From contig CM074187.1 of NCBI GenBank assembly GCA_037179385.1, forward strand, positions 6,572,001-6,636,000: a stretch of DNA of 64,000 nucleotides, read 5' to 3'. Position 1 is the stretch's first letter, and the number at the start of each line of letters is the position of its first letter. Below, piece by piece: positions 57,852 through 64,000 of this stretch. The position numbers and the translations under genes are program-made. The stretch is from Holothuria scabra (lineage: Eukaryota; Echinodermata; Holothuroidea; Aspidochirotida; Holothuriidae). The notes under the pieces are model-generated. The model was not told where the DNA came from and made no database searches. It saw only the letters and a list, made by a program, of their open reading frames with translations.

Positions 57852-58763
57852 GATATGGGAGCATTTAAACTTGGGAAACGGAAGGAGGATTTTCTATCTG
57901 AAATATGAGATCTGCCCTCAGTGGACTCGAGCGCCACTATTCAAGTTGGTTGTCTAGGATCGTACAGGAAATTTTGAGAATCACGAGCACTCATTAATCT
58001 GGGAATGACATTTCCAGCCTTGTAACTACAATCTGAGGAGCCTGACCTTTTTTTGCAATGAAATGTTCATTTTTAGTAATAAAATGGGCTAATTGCAAAA
58101 ATGATCAAAAATTACCAGATAAAATTTACCATTACATTTAGATAAAATGCTATCGTAAGATGTACTCCTTGAAAAGTGAGCATTCCACAGCGTTGTACTA
58201 GCTTACAACATACGGGATTTTGAGATTTACTCACATTTAATTTATATGTATTATTGAACGGGAAGGCTACCCCAATTTTTTCCCTTTTAACGTTGCCCGA
58301 ATTTGGGGTCAGCAGTTCTGCAAGCAGGGATGGAGCTACAGCGGGTGGTACTGGGTGGTGACACCTAGCACTCCATATTTCCACCCAGCATTCCAGGCAA
58401 GTATACCTCTCCCCACTCGCCACAAATCTACCTAATTAGACCTAAAACTACCTCAAAATTCACTAACTAAAGTGAAATGATGTAAAATGGAAAATTAATG
58501 GCGAAAAAATGGGGTTAGATGACATCTCTGGCTGCAAGCTAAGTAATTTTAGTGGTTGGCCTCATTTACGTTGGCTCATATTGAAGACTGAAAATTCATG
58601 ATCACATTTAGAAAGAATTCCCACACGTTTGAGAGTTTTTGTGTAATTAAACAAGCCATAATTTTAAGACTAAATTGGCAGCCAAAAGATTTTCAAACGG
58701 GTCCCAGCTGCCGTTAAATCAGGCCTTGTCATGTTGAGGGAGACGTCTGCCGGCTTCGTACCG
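57852..58763. other. Intergenic
   Basis: About 57990-58130 resembles the core repeat region of 53440-53560 (GAATGACATTTCCAG, CAATGAAATGTTCA, AAAATGATCA). A CAGGGATGGAGCTACAGC hAT-like end at 58327 has no visible partner. No exon is recognised. Confidence 0.5.
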
Positions 58764-59063
<300 letters not shown>

Positions 59064-60084
59064 TAGACTTAATATAGCGCACGATGTGGCATAGTCATTC
59101 ACGTGCACTTTACAAGTAATAAATGAGAGATAATACTACAGGTTGAAAAAGTAAGTTTTTAGTCCAGCTTTAAATTTTGAGGTATTCGAGACACTTCTGA
59201 AAGAGAAAGGAATCGAGTTCCAGAGTCTAGGACCTGCAACCATAAAGGCACGGTCACGGTACGACTTGGAAGTGGTGCGTGGAACTACTAGTACCAATCG
59301 TAATGTGTCACTGTTAGATCTGAGATTGTGAGCAGCATTAAAATCTTTTATCAGCATGTCATTGAGATATTTTGGCCCTTGATTATTTACGCATTTGTAG
59401 ACTATTAACATCAATTTAAACTTTATTCTTTTATCAACTGTGAGCCAGTGCTCAGATGAAATGTAGGAGGAAATAGGATCACATTTTTTAAGGTTATGCA
59501 ATCAACGAACTGCCATGTTTTGTACTATCTGTAATTTACTTATGTGTACCTTGTGAACACCAATTAAAAGACTGTTTCCATAGTCAAGACATGATGTCAC
59601 AAAAGCGTGCAATACGCTCCGAGTGGCTTCTATAGAAAGATACTTCCCTAATGAAACGAATGGCTTGCAGATGCATCATAGCTTTTTGACATTGCTTGGT
59701 AATATGTAGCTGCATCTGAGTAACTGCTCAGAGCTTTCCACAAAGCGAATAAATCTTTCGCCTTTTACTGCATCCAGGTTGTGGCTTCTGTTCCGTTCGG
59801 CCGGTCTGGAGCGGGGCCGCTCGGTGTTTGCCCTTTGGAGGGCGTGCTTGTCCATTTGGGACGTTAAGCTCCTTAAGGGAGCAGAACTCCTCAGGGAGCA
59901 ATCGTTTGGTTTTCGCCCCTTGGCTCTTCGCCAGAGAGTCGTGGGGACTTTTAGAAAATAGCTGCATCTGAGTAACTACTTGATAAAGTCCGACCATTGG
60001 CTGGAGGGCAGCGCACCGAAGATCAAATTCGTTTGTTGTCAACTTCAATTGCCCCGGCTGAGATCTCCAAATCGTAAAATACAC
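59064..60084 (-). pseudogene. CR1/L2-like non-LTR retrotransposon 3' end, broken
   Basis: The clearest frame (59136-59501) encodes the C-terminal RT region: HWLTVDKRIKFKLMLIVYKC, GPKYLNDMLI, LVVPRTTSKSYRDRAF, GPRLWNSIPFSFRS. Upstream on the minus strand the frame continues past a TGA (near 59511) as RSVLHAFVTSCLDYGNSLLI (about 59615-59560), then through a frameshift to QAIRFI and ITKQCQKAMM (about 59650-59705). After a 233-bp insert it probably continues to about 60084. LDYGNSLL and PRLWNSIP are typical of CR1/L2/Crack-type ORF2 proteins (family knowledge). The 3' UTR (59064-59135) has a TTAATATAGCGCAC / GTGCACTTTACAA pattern and ends in the GATA tract. The copy is dead: one stop, one frameshift, one insertion. 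Confidence 0.85.
59726..59958. mobile_element. 233-bp insertion with 19-bp target duplication
   Basis: TAGCTGCATCTGAGTAACT is present at 59707-59725 and 59959-59977. The 233 bp between (GC-rich, CTTTCGCCTTTTACTGCATC near the left, TCGTGGGGACTTTTAGAAAA at the right) interrupt the RT frame. A long duplication and an A-rich end (plus-strand right) fit target-primed reverse transcription. I do not recognise the inserted sequence. Confidence 0.75.
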
Positions 60085-61126
60085 CGGTGCTAACTGATGG
60101 TGACATTCAAAGGTAAAGAGCAGTCTCCAGACTTATTTTGAAGAAAAAGCTAAATAACAATTTTCGCCTTTTTACTCTTCAAAGTATCTTTCATTACATT
60201 TCATGACTTTACTATTGCCTTATTCAAGGTAAACCAAACAATCATTTCTAGCAAATATCACATTTGAAGAGAAAAAATGTTGCCATATGACTACACTTAG
60301 CCAATCATGAAACTCGACAGTCTACTACACTACTTCAGTTTGGGATGACTGTCCTTGCCCTTTAAACACAGTTTGTAAACTGACCCTTAGAGTTTTTGCC
60401 CAGACTATGACCCTACTTCAACTGCAACTATTTCTATGGCCTTTTAATGGGCCCTCGTCCATTTCTCATCCCTGAGACTGTGGGCATTGGAGATTTCTCA
60501 ACTTGGTGAGGTGTACAACCGTTGCCATGTGTAATGGTATTATCATGTAAAGCCTGCCATGTTTGATCCATGATTCGCATCAGAGTCCGTCTCTGCTTTG
60601 TGAGTGTATGCGTCCGTGTACGCATGTGCGACGTAAACATCCATTCATACGTGAACACTTCTTTGTGGACTTTGCATGCTAAAATATCGGTCAATTGCCA
60701 TTCCGTATGTAGATAGGCATGTAGATAGGCCTACAGAAACTATGCACCTTGTAGTGCAACTCTTAAGCATTTGACTTCCAGGAGTTGCCAATGAATATGC
60801 CTACGGCATTCATGAACTGAGACAGTTCATTGTGGTGTCTTATGTTGCCGAAATGTTTCTCATCATTTCATACTCGTTTATCAAACGTTATAATCAGATC
60901 ATTCTGCCCTGTCAACTTTCGTCACCCCCTTGCTTTTCGACATCGAACTGTGTTGCGGTAGAGTAGGCCTTCGATCCAACGTAATTCATATCACACATCC
61001 GTGCTGGTGAAAACCCCTCAAGGAGCGACCCCTCCTGGATGCAGACACTGACACAGACACAGAACGCATGGATTGCACGTAATAGTTTTTAATATGAGCA
61101 ATGCGTGATATGAACTCGGACACGGG
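60085..61126. other. Intergenic, 1 kb
   Basis: A short direct repeat GCATGTAGATAGGC at 60705-60730; otherwise no feature I can support. Confidence 0.5.
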
Positions 61127-61250
61127 TCACCTTTGAACGGATGGCAGTCTTAACTCATTATCATCTTTCGGTCCTTTTTGAACTTCTTGCTCGGCCTGTA
61201 GTTCGATGTTGTCAAGCACAGAGGGTTCAACGCCGACCTTCCTATTGCCC
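61127..61250 (-). CDS. Candidate last exon of a small membrane protein
   Basis: Read on the minus strand after TTCTTTGCAG, the frame beginning at 61249 encodes GNRKVGVEPSVLDNIELQAE and ends KDDNELRLPSVQR before a TGA (61127-61129), 40 residues. It is hydrophilic and acidic-basic, like a cytoplasmic tail. Problem: this frame needs two bases carried over from the previous exon, while the preceding exon (61779-61877) ends in phase 0. In that phase the exon gives only two codons before a stop. A missing small exon or a different donor could explain it. Confidence 0.4.
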
Positions 61251-61778
61251 CTGCAAAGAAAATTAGTTTAATTCGTGATGTGACACATATTACCAATAGA
61301 ACTAAGTTTCAATAACAGTGGGTTCTACAACTTTCTTTTTAATCCAATAGCTGGTTTTGCTCAATGGATTTGTTATAACTTAAAGCACGTGCCATGCCAC
61401 GAACATTTTGTTCCGAATGATATTCTGGTAATAAAATTTCTCGAAAAGACTCTCTTTCTGATTCTGACAAAAATTTATCTTCCATAAAAAGTCCCAAATT
61501 TTCAAATATTTTTGTAAAAAGTGGACTTTTTTTAGAAGATAGCGTTCCCTTATGTGTCCGAAAATTTAAAGGATTGCGCCCATGGTTAAAGTCTATCTAC
61601 ATCACTGGTTAGTGGGTCATAGAAAGGGGTCATTGCCCCTGTCGGGGAGGCGGTTTTGCAAGTAGCCTACCCCCAGGCCGATTTCAGTTGTCAGTAGCCA
61701 CCCTTTTTATAATTTATTGTTGGAAGAAATACGGGAATATATTTTTCAAGTCAGGTTTGTAACATGTTTTACACTAAC

Positions 61779-61877
61779 CTTAAAGACATTCGAGTACAGA
61801 TCAAATACCCGGATGCAGATGGAAACTACAGAGATAGTCACCACAGTCAACCAAATCCAGTTTGAAGAAACCCAAGT
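61779..61877 (-). CDS. Candidate exon: single transmembrane segment
   Basis: The exon has 33 codons, with a CTATTTACAG acceptor and a GTTAGT donor on the minus strand. It encodes TWVSSNWIWLTVVTISVVSI followed by CIRVFDLYSNVFK: one hydrophobic helix of about 20 residues with basic residues after it, preceded by an Asn/Trp-rich boundary. Only this frame is open. It follows in phase with the start exon at 63620-63766. Its shape resembles the membrane helix of the organic solute transporter beta subunit. Confidence 0.45.
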
Positions 61878-63619
61878 CTGTAAATAGTATCAAATCGAAG
61901 AGGTGTACATTATACAATCATAATGTTATTGCGAAGGAGAACTCTTCATGGTTACACTGATCGGTAAGTATTCTTCATGAATGAGACTGGTACAAATTCT
62001 AGGTTGGGTCTAATAAAGAACCCTTCATCAAGATGAAGTGGCCTACTTCATCTCGATTTTCTACCCGCATTAAAGTGCGTAATTTTCCGAATAATTGGTT
62101 GAACAGATAAGTAATCAGCCAAAATATATTGTTAACTTAGGATTTAAAAGTTGCCAATATGACGTTAAACTCTGTCAGAGAATTCGCCAGGCCCATAGAG
62201 TGTTTTCGAACCTGACAGTCACTGGGTATACATGTATATGTCTTGGACAGCTGCTGATTTAGAAATTTCGACACACATAAGTAAGTCCACTCTCTTAATG
62301 AATGTCAGTTTCGTTTTTTTTTTCTGTGCATTGTGTGCACTATTTCGTATTTCCAAAAATGGGTATACTACTTGTCTCTAGCTCGGCAGTTAAACTCTAA
62401 CTAGCCCTAGCTCAAAAGGCCGATGTGTAATGGAGGGGGCAATGCAAGCAATCTTCCGTTACAATCGAGAGGAGCTTCTGGTTTCAATAGATGTGCACCT
62501 GTATATCCTATTTACCCTCACTTCAATGATCTTAAGCAAGAATACACTAACTGGAATCCTACAGATACAAAACTTACTCAACTATAGGTTGAAGGGAGGC
62601 TTAGATTAGCCCTAAAGTCATTTCAAGCACCCTACAATACTTTTCTCAATTAACCACCTGTTGTCGTAATGTTTGCCTACGGAGTTAAAATTTAACCTCA
62701 AGTCTAAAATTTCAATCATCTATATTATAGAACATGGAAAATGAATTCAATCATTCCCAACTTCATTTTCATAGAACATTCTTGAGCTGAGATGTAAATT
62801 GTTGACGTTTATTTTTCTATACTGCACCTTATGTCAATAGGACTATGTGAATGCAATCTCACCGTTAGTGTTATGGGGTTTCTTGACTAAACAAACCCTC
62901 TCTGTAAAACATGCTTTGCAAAAGTACAGCAGGCGTTCAAGGTTATTTAAACATTTTTTTACTTTAAAGATAAACAAAGCAGGCAATAAGAGTTGTACAG
63001 AAGAAAGTCACAAATTATTGTGCAACTGACTTTTTCGATTGTAGTTTCAACATTGAATATCTCAGCAATGGGACAAGTTACGATAATGAGAGTTGGATAA
63101 TTACGATTAATTTTGGAACCTCTAAAATATATATTTTTAAACTTTTAGACCTGAGGTACACTTGAATTAAATTCTAGCTCAAATGTCCTTCACCACGTAC
63201 AAACTAGAAAGGCTTGTTGTTTGTAACACCTTGTGATGATGTCGTAAACTTGTTTAGGCAGGATTACATGTTTCCTCAAGAGAATCTTCCCATTAAATGC
63301 TTTTCTTCAGTCTAGCTCCTTTTTCTCCTTCCCCTTTTCAAAATTTCTGCCGCACTTTGAGATCTCCAGCTTATTTCTTGACCAGTTTTAGGTCAAAAGG
63401 ATTATCCTTAAATAGCTTTTAAATACCTTACAAATACCCTAAAATCAAGGAAATAAATCCCCTTGGACCCCACCAGGGGTCCTAAAGGCGAGCCCTCTAG
63501 TTCCCACTCGTTAGGGTAACGCCCGGATCTCATAGTGAATGTGTTTAGAAGTGCCCCAGCAAAATCCGTGTGCATATGTGTCCTCTTGAATGAAAATTCT
63601 GCATAGCGACGACAATTAC
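61878..63619 (-). other. Candidate intron of the minus-strand small membrane protein gene
   Basis: About 1.7 kb with no recognisable repeat or coding exon. An additional short exon cannot be excluded. Confidence 0.4.
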
Positions 63620-63766
63620 CTTATCACTGATTGGCTTGGCTTCTCCTGTGTAGATGTCATAGGTCAGAGAATCCTTTGTTTCTTCCAACGCCGGATTAGC
63701 TAAAAGAGCAGAAACTTCTTCCGGAGTTAAAAGTACACCGTCAATATACACCAGATATGTGACCAT
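63620..63766 (-). CDS. Candidate first coding exon of a small membrane protein (SLC51B-like?)
   Basis: An acceptor TTTTTTCCTAG at 63772-63782 is followed by GTTACCATGG, an excellent Kozak context with the ATG at 63764-63766. The next 49 codons run MVTYLVYIDGVLLTPEEVSA ... GEAKPISDK to a GTAATT donor, phase 0. There is no signal peptide. If joined to the exons at 61779-61877 and 61127-61250 it gives a ~120-residue protein with a ~50-residue N-terminus, one helix and a charged tail. That size and layout match SLC51B, which pairs with SLC51A to export bile acids and steroids. Primary sequence similarity is weak and I rely on layout. Confidence 0.5.
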
Positions 63767-64000
63767 GGTAACTTTCTCTCTAGGAAAAAAGAAAATACCG
63801 TATTAGAAAGACGCGTTTTAAAAGGAAGGCCCAACTGTAACCTGAAATGGTTAATCGTAATTAGCTTTGGTACGAAAAAGAATTTTAGGACTATACTAAA
63901 ATAATTCCTGCCGCATGAGATAGTCACGTCTTGAGATTGTTTATTTAAGTAGTCTGATTTGTTTAAAATAAGGAAAATGGGTGAGGTTTCCAACCTTGTT

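Noticed and set aside
55761..57957. Several 60-90 codon frames with Arg/Lys/Pro repeats or FDLAIWPGRKRGN
   Set aside because: They are read from the GCGGAAACC palindromes in all frames, and their ends coincide with repeat units.
58327..58345. CAGGGATGGAGCTACAGC as a hAT-like end
   Set aside because: No matching inverted end or 8-bp duplication was found nearby.
59728..60084. 118-codon minus-strand frame as a separate gene
   Set aside because: It is a chimera of retrotransposon RT sequence and the 233-bp insertion, crossing the 19-bp duplication.

Overview
This is a eukaryotic, metazoan window: AT-rich, intron-rich and heavily seeded with small transposons. The encoded kinase is close to vertebrate type I PIP kinases. 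The introns, tRNA-derived SINEs and many foldback/MITE families suggest a marine invertebrate, probably a deuterostome such as an echinoderm. The species cannot be fixed from the sequence alone.

Bases 1-33649 hold most of one plus-strand gene, a type I phosphatidylinositol-4-phosphate 5-kinase (PIP5K1). Its 5' end lies outside the window. I could place 13 coding exons with matching phases; they sum to 651 codons of open frame and end at a TGA at 33647-33649, with a poly(A) signal near 34045. The introns carry two TTAA-flanked (piggyBac-like) MITEs, a hAT-like MITE, a 1.2-kb element with 34-bp terminal inverted repeats, SINEs and foldbacks. The most striking feature is in the tail-encoding part of the gene. 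The last ~50 bp of one exon together with its splice donor are duplicated about 20 times at an 80-bp period (19785-21450). Each copy contains a donor, a branch-point-like CTAAT, a pyrimidine/CAG acceptor-like end and a 21-nt segment that stays in the gene's reading phase.

Bases 34000-43000 are intergenic, with no coding exon I can support. At 42400-43276 two palindromic elements stand just downstream of an unrecognised 343-residue minus-strand open frame (43277-44308). Bases 44400-50300 hold SINEs in both orientations, a perfect-stem hairpin, and a piggyBac-like MITE inserted inside another small TA-flanked element.

Bases 50356-58000 are a transposon nest: a hAT-like element (8-bp duplication, 7 of 8 matching) contains a second hAT-like element (perfect 8-bp duplication), which contains a TA-flanked element. 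Next comes a 2-kb array of head-to-head palindromes bounded by a perfect 10-bp duplication (55812-57851). A (TA)n/(GATA)n microsatellite at 58764-59063 lies just past the 3' end of a broken CR1/L2-like reverse transcriptase copy on the minus strand. That copy is itself interrupted by a 233-bp insert with a 19-bp target duplication.

The right end (61127-63766, minus) holds exons of a probable small single-pass membrane protein. Its layout resembles the organic solute transporter beta subunit (SLC51B), but one splice phase does not close, so this is tentative.
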